Both the position numbers and the translations under genes were made by a program. The notes beneath the pieces are model-generated. The model was not told the origin of the DNA. It saw only the letters and a list, made by a program, of their open reading frames with translations, and made no database searches. Source: Raineyella sp. LH-20 (lineage in GTDB: Bacteria; Actinomycetota; Actinomycetes; Propionibacteriales; Propionibacteriaceae). From it: a stretch of DNA of 64,000 nt. This document shows, piece after piece, positions 1 to 7,564 of this stretch; within the stretch, counting starts at the first letter, position 1, and every line of letters begins with the position of its first letter. The stretch is taken from assembly GCF_033110965.1 (NCBI RefSeq), contig NZ_CP137003.1:2666001-2730000 (forward strand). The letters run 5' to 3'.

Positions 1-89
1 AGCGAGATCTTGTCCGCGGCATCGGCCAGCAGCAGCGCCACCCCGAGGTCGTCGTTGGCGGGGAAGGCAGGGGAGGACGTCGCGCTCAT
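1..89 (-). CDS. hisN: Histidinol-phosphatase / inositol monophosphatase family protein, N-terminal fragment
   Basis: Only the first 29 codons are inside the window; the gene runs off the left edge. The ATG is at 89. The readable N-terminus contains an N-D-D-L stretch followed by A-L-L-L-A-D-A-A-D, typical of the first helix of actinobacterial HisN-type phosphatases of the inositol monophosphatase family, which remove phosphate from histidinol phosphate. It lies 62 bp downstream of rsgA on the same strand, an arrangement common in Actinomycetota, and context carries much of the call. The catalytic motifs are outside the window, so the substrate cannot be judged. Confidence 0.55.
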   Translation of the reverse strand, partial: MSATSSPAFPANDDLGVALLLADAADKIS

Positions 90-151
90 GGGGCCCAGCG
101 TATCGGCGAACGTCGCCTGCCGCTGTGGACGGCCGGCGCCGACCGTACCGA

Positions 152-1171
152 TCAGCCGCGGTCGTGGCGGTGGGCCAGCATCCGTCGGTAGGACGCCACC
201 CGCACCTGCGAGACCGCGCCGGCGGCGACCGCCGCATCCAGACCACAGTCCGGGGCGCCCTCCTCGTGGGTGCAGCCTCGAGGACAGTCGAGGGCGTGCT
301 CGGCCAGGTCGGGGAAGGCCTCGATGATCGCTTCGGGACGCACATGGGACAGCCCGAAGGATCGTACGCCCGGGGTGTCGATCACCCAGCCGGCGTGCTC
401 GGGCAGTTCCAGCGCGACCGCCGAGGTGGAGGTGTGCCGGCCTCGGCCGGTCACCGCGTTCACCTGGCCGGTCTGCCGGTCCGCCGCCGGGATCAGTCGA
501 TTGACCAGGGTCGACTTGCCCACCCCGGAGTGGCCGACCAGGACGCTGGTGCGGCCGGCCAGCTCCGCCTGCAGCGGCGCCAGGGACGCCTCGGGGTCGA
601 TCACCACGACCGGCACCCCGAGCGGTTCGTACGCTGCCCGCAGCTCGTCGGGGGAGGCCAGGTCGGCCTTGGTCAGGCACAACAGAGGGTGGATCCCGGC
701 GTCGTACCCGGCGACCAGGATGCGGTCGATCATCCCGGTGCGCGGCGGCGGATCGGCCAGCGCGGTGACGATCACCAGCTGGTCGGCGTTGGCGACGATC
801 GGGCGCTCGTACGGATCGTCGTCGTCGGCCGTCCGCCGCAACACGCTGGTCCGCTCCAGCACCTCGACGATCCGGGCCAAGGTGCCCTCCTCGCCGGAGA
901 CGTCGCCGTCCAGGTGGACCCGGTCGCCGACGATGACACCCTTGCGGCCCAGCACCCGCGCCTTGGTCGCGGTCACCTGGGCCGCGGCGGCGGGCACCTG
1001 CGCCTGCCGATCCTCCAGGATGCAGGCGTAGCGGCCCCGGTCGATGCCGATCACCCGGCCGATCGGCTTGACCGAGTAGTCCGGCCGATCCTTGGTCCGC
1101 GGCCGGCTGCCCTTGCCCGGCCGGTCGAAGCCGGCGTGCTCGTCGGCCCGGATCCCGTAGCGCGGCGTCAC
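152..1171 (-). CDS. rsgA: Ribosome small subunit-dependent GTPase A
   Basis: Circularly permuted GTPase that assists late maturation of the 30S subunit. The 339-residue product has an OB-fold region at about 31-110. The permuted GTPase motifs follow in the expected order: G4 TKAD at 167-170, the P-loop GHSGVGKST at 213-221, and G3 DTPG at 265-268. A zinc knuckle follows (C296, C300, H302, C309). I chose the GTG at 1171 because it overlaps the aroA stop as GTGA, which implies translational coupling, and because the OB fold follows. An open frame continues further upstream but lies inside aroA. It is transcribed after doxX and aroA and before hisN. Confidence 0.95.
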   Translation of the reverse strand: MTPRYGIRADEHAGFDRPGKGSRPRTKDRPDYSVKPIGRVIGIDRGRYACILEDRQAQVPAAAAQVTATKARVLGRKGVIVGDRVHLDGDVSGEEGTLARIVEVLERTSVLRRTADDDDPYERPIVANADQLVIVTALADPPPRTGMIDRILVAGYDAGIHPLLCLTKADLASPDELRAAYEPLGVPVVVIDPEASLAPLQAELAGRTSVLVGHSGVGKSTLVNRLIPAADRQTGQVNAVTGRGRHTSTSAVALELPEHAGWVIDTPGVRSFGLSHVRPEAIIEAFPDLAEHALDCPRGCTHEEGAPDCGLDAAVAAGAVSQVRVASYRRMLAHRHDRG

Positions 1172-2559
1172 CGGCCGCTTCCGGTCGCCAGCGACCACCA
1201 GGCGGCGGGGAAGCTCGGCATCGTCTTGGAGGTGCAGCCGATGTCGTCGATCATCACCCCGGACACCACCAGGCCGAGCAGCGCCCCGGCCTGTGCCATC
1301 CGATGGTCGGCGTACGCGCCCCACGGGCCGCCGTGCAGCACCGCCGGCCGGAACGCGAGACCGTCCAGGGTCTGCTCGACATTGGCGCCGAGGCTGCGGA
1401 AATCGGCCTCCAGGGCGGCCAGTCGATCGGTCTCGTGACCGCGGATGTGACCGACCCCGCGGATCCGGGTGGGCCCGTTGGCGAGGGCGCCGATCGCCGC
1501 CACCACCGGGGTGAGCTCGCTGGCGTCGGACAGGTCGATGTCGAAACCGTCGATGTCCCAGTGCCCCGGGCCGGAGACCGTCAGGGTGCCGGTGCGCCCG
1601 TCGCCGGACGGCTGCAGGTGCACCCGCGCGCCGAGCTGCTCCAGCAGCGGCAGCAGCAGGGCGCCCGGCTGGTTGGTCTCCAGCGGCCAGTACGGGACCC
1701 GGATGGTGCCGTCGGTCAGGACGGCCGCGGCGAGGAACGGGGCGGCGGTGGACAGGTCCGGCTCGATCGCGATGTCACCGGCCCGGATCGGGCCGGGTGC
1801 GACGATCCAGCGCGCCGGCTCCGGCTGGCTCACCTGCACGCCGTGGTCGCGCAGGATGTCGACGGTCATCTGGATGTGGGGGAGCGACGGCAGCGTCGGG
1901 CCGACATGGCGCAGGTCGATGCCGTCGCGGAACCGGGCGGCGCTCAGCAGCAGGCCGGAGACGAACTGGCTGGAGGTGCTGGAGTCGATGATCGCCGGTC
2001 CGCCGGGCAGGTCCGGACGCCCGGTGATGGTCAGCGGGATCGCCACCGCCTGGTCGGGGACCCCGGCGCCGAGGTCGATCAGTGTATCGAGCAAGGGGCG
2101 GATCGGACGGGCGGACATCGCCTCGTCACCGTGGATGTAGGTCCGTCCCTCCGCCATCGCGGCGATCGGCAGCACGAAGCGCGCCACCGTCCCGGCCAGG
2201 CCGCAGTCGATGTCCCCGGTGCTGACGAACCGACGCGGTGGCAGCACCCGCCACACCGCCGAGGTCAGGGGACGCGACTTCTGGGCGCACAAGCAGCCGA
2301 AGGCTTCCTCCTCCCCGGTGTCGTCGACGAAACTGGTGTGGATCCGCACCCCGAGCGAACGCAGCGCGTCGCGCATCAACTGGGTGTCGCGGGCGTCGAG
2401 ACCGCCGGTGATGCTGGAGGGGCCGTCGGACAGTGCGGCCACCACCAGTGCCCGTGCGGTCGCCGACTTCGACCCGGGGATGACGACCTCGCGGTCGAGC
2501 GCGTGGCGCAGTTTCGGGGCCGCCCAGAAGCCTTCGGTGGTCAAAGCACTCGCATCCAT
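1168..2559 (-). CDS. aroA: 3-phosphoshikimate 1-carboxyvinyltransferase (EPSP synthase)
   Basis: Sixth step of the shikimate pathway: transfers the enolpyruvyl group of PEP to shikimate-3-phosphate in the cytoplasm. The product is 463 residues. The PEP/S3P-binding loop is PGSKSATAR at 28-36. The family usually has Asn or His before the Arg, where here there is Ala35. IDCGLAGT is at 117-124. A stretch of about 20-25 residues at 76-101, acidic and with a Cys-Leu-Cys, looks like an insertion between the early strands and the W-R-V-x-P segment. The ATG at 2559 follows the doxX stop by 4 nt, so the two are probably co-transcribed. The 3' end overlaps rsgA by 4 nt. Confidence 0.93.
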   Translation of the reverse strand: MDASALTTEGFWAAPKLRHALDREVVIPGSKSATARALVVAALSDGPSSITGGLDARDTQLMRDALRSLGVRIHTSFVDDTGEEEAFGCLCAQKSRPLTSAVWRVLPPRRFVSTGDIDCGLAGTVARFVLPIAAMAEGRTYIHGDEAMSARPIRPLLDTLIDLGAGVPDQAVAIPLTITGRPDLPGGPAIIDSSTSSQFVSGLLLSAARFRDGIDLRHVGPTLPSLPHIQMTVDILRDHGVQVSQPEPARWIVAPGPIRAGDIAIEPDLSTAAPFLAAAVLTDGTIRVPYWPLETNQPGALLLPLLEQLGARVHLQPSGDGRTGTLTVSGPGHWDIDGFDIDLSDASELTPVVAAIGALANGPTRIRGVGHIRGHETDRLAALEADFRSLGANVEQTLDGLAFRPAVLHGGPWGAYADHRMAQAGALLGLVVSGVMIDDIGCTSKTMPSFPAAWWSLATGSGR

Positions 2560-2563
2560 GGAG

Positions 2564-3154
2564 TCACGAGGCAAGGCGGGACTTCGTCTCCGTCGCGGCT
2601 GCGCGTACGTCTCCGCGGCCACCGCGGGCGGACGTACGGGTGGCCTTGAGGGCGGCCTTCCGGTCGGCCTTGCCGACCGTGCGGGACGTACGACCGGCGG
2701 ACTGCGGACGCCCGCACGCCCGGTGGGAGCGGTAGCCGAGTCCCGGACGGCCCTCGGTGTCCTGTGCGGCCAGCAACACGCCGCCGGTCAGCGCCACCTT
2801 GGCGAGCACGTCGGGGTCGGTGAACGCCTTGCGGCCGAGGCTCCCGGTGGCGATCAGGTCCTGCAGGTTGCAGGCGGCCAGCACCAGGGCGCCGTAGCGA
2901 CGGCCGATCCCGGTGGACAGACCGATGCCGCCGAGCACCTGGGCGACGCCGCGGAGCCGGGCCCACGTCACGGTGTCGTCCGGCACCCGCTCGGCGATCG
3001 GGTCGGGGGCGACCCGTCGGAGCAGCGGGGCGATCCGGTCGCGCAACATCTCGGCCTGGACGGAGGTGGAATCGGGGTCGGTGACGGCCTTGACGCCCTG
3101 GGAGATGAAGACGCTCGCCAGCATCGTCCGGGCCACTGCGCGCGAAAAAGCCAT
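2564..3154 (-). CDS. DoxX family membrane protein
   Basis: A 196-residue protein resembling the DoxX/TQO small-subunit-like family. It has an N-terminal amphipathic/membrane segment (FSRAVARTMLASVFISQG), a central G-V-A-Q-V-L-G-G-I-G-L-S-T-G-I-G motif and further hydrophobic helices to about residue 125. After that comes a Lys/Arg/Ala-rich cytoplasmic tail of about 65 residues that the family usually lacks. DoxX-like proteins are linked to membrane thiol/redox homeostasis in mycobacteria, but I cannot assign a reaction here. The ATG at 3154 has TAAGAA ending 6 nt upstream on its strand, so the transcript may be leaderless. First gene of the apparent doxX-aroA-rsgA-hisN unit. Confidence 0.75.
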   Translation of the reverse strand: MAFSRAVARTMLASVFISQGVKAVTDPDSTSVQAEMLRDRIAPLLRRVAPDPIAERVPDDTVTWARLRGVAQVLGGIGLSTGIGRRYGALVLAACNLQDLIATGSLGRKAFTDPDVLAKVALTGGVLLAAQDTEGRPGLGYRSHRACGRPQSAGRTSRTVGKADRKAALKATRTSARGGRGDVRAAATETKSRLAS

Positions 3155-3160
3155 GCCCCA

Positions 3161-3166
3161 TTCTTA
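3161..3166 (-). promoter_or_regulatory. Candidate -10 of doxX (leaderless spacing)
   Basis: TAAGAA on the minus strand ends 6 nt before the doxX ATG. It matches five of the six positions expected in TAnnnT-type boxes seen elsewhere in the window. No clear -35 was found. Confidence 0.35.
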
Positions 3167-3203
3167 CTGCCGACGGGTCTGGAGACCAACCGGGCCACGC
3201 CGT

Positions 3204-3209
3204 TACGGT
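3204..3209 (+). promoter_or_regulatory. Candidate -10 of SRAP gene (leaderless)
   Basis: TACGGT, followed by exactly 6 nt and then the ATG at 3216. Transcription would therefore begin at or within a base of the start codon. There is no Shine-Dalgarno sequence in front of the gene, which fits leaderless translation. Confidence 0.5.
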
Positions 3210-3215
3210 GAGGAC

Positions 3216-3947
3216 ATGTGTGGCAGGTACGCATCGAGTGCCGAGGTGGACGAACTCGTCGAGGAGTTCGGCGTCGTCGAGGTCGCCGAGGGGGTGCCCG
3301 GACCGTCCTGGAACGTGGCGCCGACGGATGTCGTGCGGGCGGTGGTCGAGCGCCACGACGTACGTTCCCTGGTGCCGATGCGGTGGGGCCTGGTGCCGTC
3401 CTGGGCGAAGGACACCCGGGGCGGGGCCCGGCTGATCAACGCCCGCGCCGAGACGGCGGGCGACAAGCCGAGCTTCCGGTCGGCCTACCTGCGGCGGCGC
3501 TGCCTGGTGCCGGCCGACGGCTTCTACGAGTGGGAGAAGGTGGGCTCCGGGCGCCGGCCGTGGTTCATCCATCGCACCGACGGACGGCCGCTGGCGATGG
3601 CTGGGCTGTGGGAGGTCTGGTTCGACGACCGACTCGCCACGGACGATCCGGCGCGGGTGCTGGTCACCTGCACCCTGCTGACCACCGCCGCGACCGACGA
3701 GCTGGGCCGGATCCACGACCGGATGCCGGTGACGGTCCGTCCCGAGGTGTACGACGCCTGGCTCGACCGTGACCTGCAGGACCGTGAGCAGATCGCCGGA
3801 CTGCTGACGGGTGATCCCGGCGCCGGGATCACCGGGCACCCGGTGTCGGCCGCGGTCGGCAAGGTCTCCAACAACACCCCCGACCTGGTGGCGCCGCTGC
3901 CGGTCGACGACGAGGCACCGGCCGACGACGAGGGGCAGGGGGAATAG
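3216..3947 (+). CDS. SOS response-associated peptidase (SRAP/YedK/HMCES), abasic-site shield protein
   Basis: Forms a covalent thiazolidine cross-link with abasic sites in single-stranded DNA, protecting them from error-prone processing. The 243-residue product has every family hallmark: Cys2 directly after Met (exposed by Met removal and becoming the nucleophile), N75 in INARAET, E105 in GFYEWEK, and H167 in HDRMPV. These match the E. coli YedK catalytic set C2/N75/E105/H160. The start at 3216 is fixed by the need for Cys at position 2. A TACGGT box 6 nt upstream suggests a leaderless mRNA. I see no LexA-type box in front of it. The last residues are acidic and variable. Confidence 0.95.
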   Translation: MCGRYASSAEVDELVEEFGVVEVAEGVPGPSWNVAPTDVVRAVVERHDVRSLVPMRWGLVPSWAKDTRGGARLINARAETAGDKPSFRSAYLRRRCLVPADGFYEWEKVGSGRRPWFIHRTDGRPLAMAGLWEVWFDDRLATDDPARVLVTCTLLTTAATDELGRIHDRMPVTVRPEVYDAWLDRDLQDREQIAGLLTGDPGAGITGHPVSAAVGKVSNNTPDLVAPLPVDDEAPADDEGQGE

Positions 3948-4042
3948 ACCGGCCCGTCGGACCGTTCCAGACAGCGTGAGCACAGCCCTCCTCGACCCTG
4001 CGACGCTGCGGCCCCTTCCGGCCGCGGTGGTACGGATGCGGC

Positions 4043-4048
4043 TAGGCT
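4043..4048 (+). promoter_or_regulatory. Candidate -10 of sigR (leaderless)
   Basis: TAGGCT ending 8 nt before the ATG at 4057. The same hexamer recurs before pdtaS, rho, meaB, the TPR gene and cobO. A SigR-type GGAAT/GTT promoter was looked for just upstream and not found. Confidence 0.45.
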
Positions 4049-4056
4049 CGGTACCG

Positions 4057-4743
4057 ATGATCGAGCCCCAGACCGACGGACCCGCCGACGAGGCGCCTGC
4101 CGGCGGGTCAGCCCTCGTGGCCCCGCCGGACGCCGACGTCGCCGGGATCGACCCGGCCACCGAGACCCCGGAGGAGCGTGCGGCCCGGTTCGAGCGCGAG
4201 GCGATGCCCTACCTCGACCAGCTGTATGGCGCGGCGCTGCGGATGACCCGCAACGCCGCCGACGCCGAGGACGTGGTGCAGGACGCGTACGCGAAGGCGT
4301 TCGCGTCGTTCCACCAGTTCCGCCCCGGCACCAATATCAAGGCGTGGCTCTACCGCATCCTCACCAACAGCTACATCAACGCCTACCGCAAGCAACAGCG
4401 GCGCCCCCAGATCAGCGGCGGTGAGGAGGTCGAGGACTGGCAGATCGCCCGGGCCGCCGACCACGACTCGACCGGGCTGAAATCGGCTGAGACCGAGGCG
4501 ATGGAGCGGATCCCGGACGGCGACGTCAGCGATGCGCTGGCTCAGCTGAGTCCGGAGCGTCGGATGGCGGTCTACCTGGCCGACGTCGAGGGATTCTCCT
4601 ACAAGGAGATCGCCGAGATCATGGGCACTCCGATCGGCACGGTGATGAGTCGGATCAACCGTGGCCGCAAGCAACTGCGTGACCTGTTGGCGGACTACGC
4701 CCACGAGCGGGGCCTGGGACGCTCCCGGGAGGAAGAGTCATGA
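4057..4743 (+). CDS. sigR: RNA polymerase sigma factor SigR/SigH (ECF, thiol-oxidative stress)
   Basis: Group IV sigma factor of 228 residues that directs transcription of thioredoxin, mycothiol and protein quality-control genes when disulfide stress releases it from RsrA. Region 2 contains the characteristic [14 protein letters not shown] segment and the -10-recognition helix [13 protein letters not shown]. Region 4 holds the [18 protein letters not shown] helix-turn-helix. The first ~40 residues are an acidic, variable leader. The ATG at 4057 is preceded by TAGGCT at leaderless spacing; the frame stays open upstream (GTG at 3976), so a longer isoform is possible. The stop overlaps rsrA as ATGA. 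Confidence 0.93.
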   Translation: MIEPQTDGPADEAPAGGSALVAPPDADVAGIDPATETPEERAARFEREAMPYLDQLYGAALRMTRNAADAEDVVQDAYAKAFASFHQFRPGTNIKAWLYRILTNSYINAYRKQQRRPQISGGEEVEDWQIARAADHDSTGLKSAETEAMERIPDGDVSDALAQLSPERRMAVYLADVEGFSYKEIAEIMGTPIGTVMSRINRGRKQLRDLLADYAHERGLGRSREEES

Positions 4744-5162
4744 CCGAGATGGACTGCCGGGCCAGTCGTGACCTGATCTGCGCCTTCCTCGACGGCGAGT
4801 TGGACGTCGACGTCGCGGCCGCCGTCCGTGCCCACCTGGCGGCCTGCCCGGACTGCGAGGACGTCTACCGGATCCAGCGGACGGTCAAGGGCCTGCTGCA
4901 CCGCAGCTGTGCCCAGAATCCGGCGGCTCCGACCGGACTACGGGAACGGGTCTGGGCGGCCGTCGTGGCGCAGTGCGGTTCCGGAGCCGAGGTGACCGTC
5001 AACGCGACCCGGACCACCATCTCCACCACGATGCACGACGCCGCAGGGGTGCTGGTCCGACGGACGACGGTAACCGGGACCCTGGTCCGCACCACCTACC
5101 GCCCGTCGCCCCCACCGGTCGAGGACCCCACGGCGACCGAGCGAGGCCCCGCCGCCGAGTGA
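4740..5162 (+). CDS. rsrA: Mycothiol-system zinc anti-sigma factor RsrA
   Basis: Redox-sensing ZAS-family anti-sigma factor that sequesters SigR while reduced and zinc-bound, and releases it when its cysteines form disulfides. The 140-residue product shows C6 and the HxxxCxxC motif H32-x3-C36-x2-C39, the standard zinc/redox switch. An extra C14 lies in the [10 protein letters not shown] helix. The C-terminal half is Thr/Val-rich with a proline-rich end and longer than in many RsrA proteins, with further cysteines around 58 and 78. Its ATG overlaps the sigR stop (ATGA), so the pair is translationally coupled. Confidence 0.92.
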   Translation: MTEMDCRASRDLICAFLDGELDVDVAAAVRAHLAACPDCEDVYRIQRTVKGLLHRSCAQNPAAPTGLRERVWAAVVAQCGSGAEVTVNATRTTISTTMHDAAGVLVRRTTVTGTLVRTTYRPSPPPVEDPTATERGPAAE

Positions 5163-5217
5163 ACGCCCGAGCGGCGCCACCCCAGCACTCCGGAGAGACC
5201 AGCACCCCGGAGAACGG

Positions 5218-5258
5218 ACCAGCCCCCGGATCGTCAGCGACGATCGTCGGGGGCTGGT
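5218..5258. terminator. Bidirectional hairpin between rsrA and bL37 gene
   Basis: Inverted repeat with an 11-bp outer stem (5218-5228 with 5248-5258) and a 7-bp inner stem (GATCGTC with GACGATC), separated by a 2-nt bulge, with loop AGC. It sits between the ends of convergent genes. No long T tract follows, as is usual in high-GC actinobacteria. Confidence 0.75.
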
Positions 5259-5276
5259 GCGGTCTCGGCCTGGGAC

Positions 5277-5351
5277 TCAGGCGTTGGGGCGCTTGCCGTG
5301 GTTGGCGCCCTTCTTGCGACGCGCGCGGCGCTTGCGGCCGGTCTTACCCAT
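5277..5351 (-). CDS. Large-subunit ribosomal protein bL37
   Basis: A 24-codon gene, easily missed by annotation. Reading the minus strand from the ATG at 5351 gives a very basic peptide: MGKTGRKRRARRKKG, then ANHGKRPNA and TGA. The Arg/Lys block followed by A-N-H-G-K-R-P-N-A is the signature of bL37, the tiny actinobacterial 50S protein first seen in mycobacterial ribosome structures. Its place beside the sigR/rsrA pair fits my knowledge of other actinobacteria. A bidirectional hairpin separates it from rsrA. A purine-rich GGAGG lies just before the start on its strand and serves as ribosome-binding site. Confidence 0.85.
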   Translation of the reverse strand: MGKTGRKRRARRKKGANHGKRPNA

Positions 5352-5536
5352 GAGGGCCTCCCTGTGGTGTGCGATGGCGGTCGTCGACCCCGGCCGACGT
5401 CGACGGAGTCGCCGCCGGTACAGGACAACACGGCATTTTCGCACGTCCCACCCCCCTCACGGCAAATCCGTCCCGGCGCGGGTGGCCCCGGCGGGTCCCC
5501 CGGCGGGGGACGCAGGGTCGTCCGGACGTGGACGCG

Positions 5537-5542
5537 TAGGCT
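5537..5542 (+). promoter_or_regulatory. Candidate -10 of pdtaS (leaderless)
   Basis: TAGGCT, then 6 nt, then ATG at 5549. This spacing is the main reason for preferring 5549 over ATG 5558 or GTG 5543. Confidence 0.5.
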
Positions 5543-5548
5543 GTGCCC

Positions 5549-6997
5549 ATGCCGCAGATGTCCACCCTCCTCGCGACCCATACCGACCTGGATCCCCGGT
5601 CCGTCGAGTGGCTGCGATCACTGGTGAACGAGTGGCACCTGCTCGCCGACCTCTCGTTCTCCGACCTCATCCTCTGGGTGCCCGACCGCGACCCCAACCA
5701 GATGTGGGCGGTCGCCCAGATCCGGCCGACCACCGGCCCCACCGCCCTGCTCGACGACGTCGTCGGTGACGTCGTCCGCTATGACCCGGACTCGCTCGCG
5801 CTGCAGGCGTACTGGTCGGCGGAGAGTTGCGAGACCAGCGACAACAAGCTGGCCAGCGGCATCCCGGTCGACATGCACGCCGTCCCGCTGGTCCAGGACG
5901 GCAAGGTGATCGCCGTCGTGGAGCAGCACACCAACCAGATGGGCGTACGGGCCAACGGTGCCCTGGAGGATGCCTACATCGCCATCGCCGAGGTGCTGCG
6001 GGAGATGCTGCTGCGCGGTGAGTTCCCGCTGCCCGGGACCCGGTCGCACCCGACCCGATCGCCGCGGGTCGGCGACGGGTTGATGTGGATCGGCCCGCAG
6101 GGCGAGTACCGCTACGCCACGCCCAACGCGGTCTCGGCGTACCGTCGCGCGGGCCACCTGGGCGACATCGTCGCCGCGACCCCGATCAGCTTCCGCGACG
6201 AGCTCGGCGGCGACGAGGAACTGCACCGACTGCTCACCGGACGGGAGGCGGTGGAGCGGGAGGTGACCGTGGAGAGCGTCGCCCTGCGGTTCCGCTTCAC
6301 CCCGCTGCGCAACGCCGACGGAGGCTCCGCGGGCGCGTGTGTGCTGCTGCGCGACATCACCCAGATCCATCGGCTGGACCAGCAGCTGATCACCAAGGAC
6401 GCCACGATCCGGGAGATCCACCACCGGGTGAAGAACAACCTGCAGACCGTCTCGGCGCTGCTGCGGATGCAGGCCCGCCGGGTCAGCTCGGAGGAGGCCA
6501 AGCAGGCCCTCGCCGAGGCGATGTCGCGGGTCTCGTCGATCGCTGCCGTGCACGAGGTGCTGGCCCACTCGTTCGACGAGGATGTCGCCTTCGACGATGT
6601 CGCCGACCGGATCCTGGCGATGGTCGGTGACGTCGCGACCCCGGGGTCACCTGCCCGGGTCCGCCGGGAGGGAAGCTTCGGCAAGGTCTCCGCGGTGGTC
6701 GCCACCAACCTGTCCCTGGTGGTGACGGAGCTGTGTCAGAACGCCGTCGAGCACGGTCTCGGCGGTCAGACCGGGGAGGTGCAGGTGGTGCCCACGCGGG
6801 CCGATGGGGTGTTGGTCGTACGGGTCCTCGACCCGGGGCACGGACTGCCGGACGGTTTCGATCCGGCCCGGACCACCAGCCTGGGGCTGGGGATCGTCGA
6901 GACGCTGGTGGCCGACATGCACGGCACGTTCAGCCTGAGCAACCGCCCCGAGGGTGGGGTCGAGGCGATGGTCCGGGTGCCCGCTCCCGATCTCTGA
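5549..6997 (+). CDS. pdtaS: Soluble sensor histidine kinase, PdtaS-like (GAF-PAS-HisKA_2-HATPase)
   Basis: Cytosolic two-component kinase. In mycobacteria PdtaS phosphorylates the ANTAR-type antiterminator PdtaR and responds to copper/NO and nutrient signals. The 482-residue protein has an N-terminal GAF-like domain (about 1-150), a PAS domain (about 175-270) and a HisKA_2 dimerisation helix with the phospho-accepting His in I-R-E-I-H-H-R-V-K-N-N-L-Q near residue 292. The ATPase domain follows, with N-box T-E-L-C-Q-N-A-V-E-H-G and G-box L-G-L-G-I-V. There are no membrane segments. The response regulator partner is not in this window. It converges with whiB1, whose stop is 25 bp away. Confidence 0.88.
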   Translation: MPQMSTLLATHTDLDPRSVEWLRSLVNEWHLLADLSFSDLILWVPDRDPNQMWAVAQIRPTTGPTALLDDVVGDVVRYDPDSLALQAYWSAESCETSDNKLASGIPVDMHAVPLVQDGKVIAVVEQHTNQMGVRANGALEDAYIAIAEVLREMLLRGEFPLPGTRSHPTRSPRVGDGLMWIGPQGEYRYATPNAVSAYRRAGHLGDIVAATPISFRDELGGDEELHRLLTGREAVEREVTVESVALRFRFTPLRNADGGSAGACVLLRDITQIHRLDQQLITKDATIREIHHRVKNNLQTVSALLRMQARRVSSEEAKQALAEAMSRVSSIAAVHEVLAHSFDEDVAFDDVADRILAMVGDVATPGSPARVRREGSFGKVSAVVATNLSLVVTELCQNAVEHGLGGQTGEVQVVPTRADGVLVVRVLDPGHGLPDGFDPARTTSLGLGIVETLVADMHGTFSLSNRPEGGVEAMVRVPAPDL

Positions 6998-7022
6998 GCG
7001 AGCTCCGGGGGGCCGGAACGGG

Positions 7023-7274
7023 TCAGGCGGTACGGACCCGGGAGCGGGCCTTGCGGCGCTTGAACGCCCGACGCTCGTCCTCGCTCATCCCGCCCCAGAC
7101 ACCGTGGTCCTGGCCGGCCTCGAGGGCCCAGGCGAGGCACTCCTCCCGGACGGTGCACCGCTGGCAGACCTTCTTCGCTTCCTCGATCTGGAGGAGTGCG
7201 GGCCCGGTATTGCCGATGGGGAAGAACAGCTCGGGATCTTCGTCCAAACAGGCAGCCTCGTGGCGCCAATCCAT
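7023..7274 (-). CDS. whiB1: Transcriptional regulator WhiB1 ([4Fe-4S] protein)
   Basis: Iron-sulfur WhiB-family regulator that binds region 4 of the principal sigma factor and senses nitric oxide. The 83-residue product starts MDWRHEAAC and keeps the four cluster ligands C9, C37, C40 and C46, the G-V-W-G-G-M turn and the basic C-terminal R-R-A-F-K-R-R-K-A-R tail used for DNA contact. It is near-identical in layout to mycobacterial WhiB1. The ATG at 7274 has an AGGA ribosome-binding site about 8 nt upstream. The upstream region is long (about 290 bp) and carries a perfect CRP-type operator (7507-7522) and a GC-rich hairpin, suggesting a long leader and cAMP-linked control. Confidence 0.95.
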   Translation of the reverse strand: MDWRHEAACLDEDPELFFPIGNTGPALLQIEEAKKVCQRCTVREECLAWALEAGQDHGVWGGMSEDERRAFKRRKARSRVRTA

Positions 7275-7436
7275 ACCGATTTCCTACTCCCTGATCAACG
7301 AACCGGATACAGCCTCAAGCTTCGCAACGAAACCCGAGGGGCACAAGCCCCTCGTCTCCCATCCTGAACGGCCGTCGTGGGAGGCGGACGCCCTGGGAGG
7401 CGGTCATTTCGGAAGACAAAGCGGCCGGTCCGGATG

Positions 7437-7457
7437 CCGGCCCCCGGGGGCCCCGGG
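7437..7457 (-). promoter_or_regulatory. GC-rich palindromic stretch in whiB1 upstream region
   Basis: Runs of C and G around 7437-7457 (GGCCCCCGGGGGCC and a following CCCCGGGG) can fold into alternative short hairpins. If whiB1 starts from the TAGACT box at 7473-7478 (minus), this lies in its leader. It could affect translation or act as a partial terminator. Confidence 0.35.
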
Positions 7458-7506
7458 GAAAAACCGTGGGCTAGTCTAGGTGATTCCTGAGCATTCAACC
7501 AGACCT

Positions 7507-7522
7507 TGTGATGGCAATCACA
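7507..7522. promoter_or_regulatory. Perfect CRP/GlxR-type operator (TGTGA-N6-TCACA)
   Basis: TGTGATGGCAATCACA matches the consensus shared by E. coli CRP, mycobacterial CRP (Rv3676) and corynebacterial GlxR at all ten defined positions. The dyad extends one base each way (TTGTGAT/ATCACAA). Its centre is about 240 bp upstream of the whiB1 ATG and about 50 bp upstream of the small membrane-protein gene starting at 7565. Candidate -10 boxes lie at 7472-7477 (plus) and 7473-7478 (minus). In M. tuberculosis whiB1 is a known cAMP-CRP target, which makes a function here likely. Confidence 0.75.
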
Positions 7523-7552
7523 ATCTCGACGCCGTGCGGTGGTCGGGCGGGC

Positions 7553-7558
7553 TAAGCT
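7553..7558 (+). promoter_or_regulatory. Candidate -10 of small membrane-protein gene (leaderless)
   Basis: TAAGCT followed by 6 nt and GTG at 7565. It is centred about 40 bp downstream of the CRP-type operator. Confidence 0.45.
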
Positions 7559-7564
7559 GTGCCA

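Noticed and set aside
3155-3215. LexA/SOS box before the SRAP gene
   Set aside because: No match to the actinobacterial LexA consensus was found upstream of it or of nucS.
3948-4056. SigR-dependent promoter before sigR
   Set aside because: Looked for GGAAT and GTT elements at 16-19 nt spacing; none seen. The TAGGCT box is better placed.
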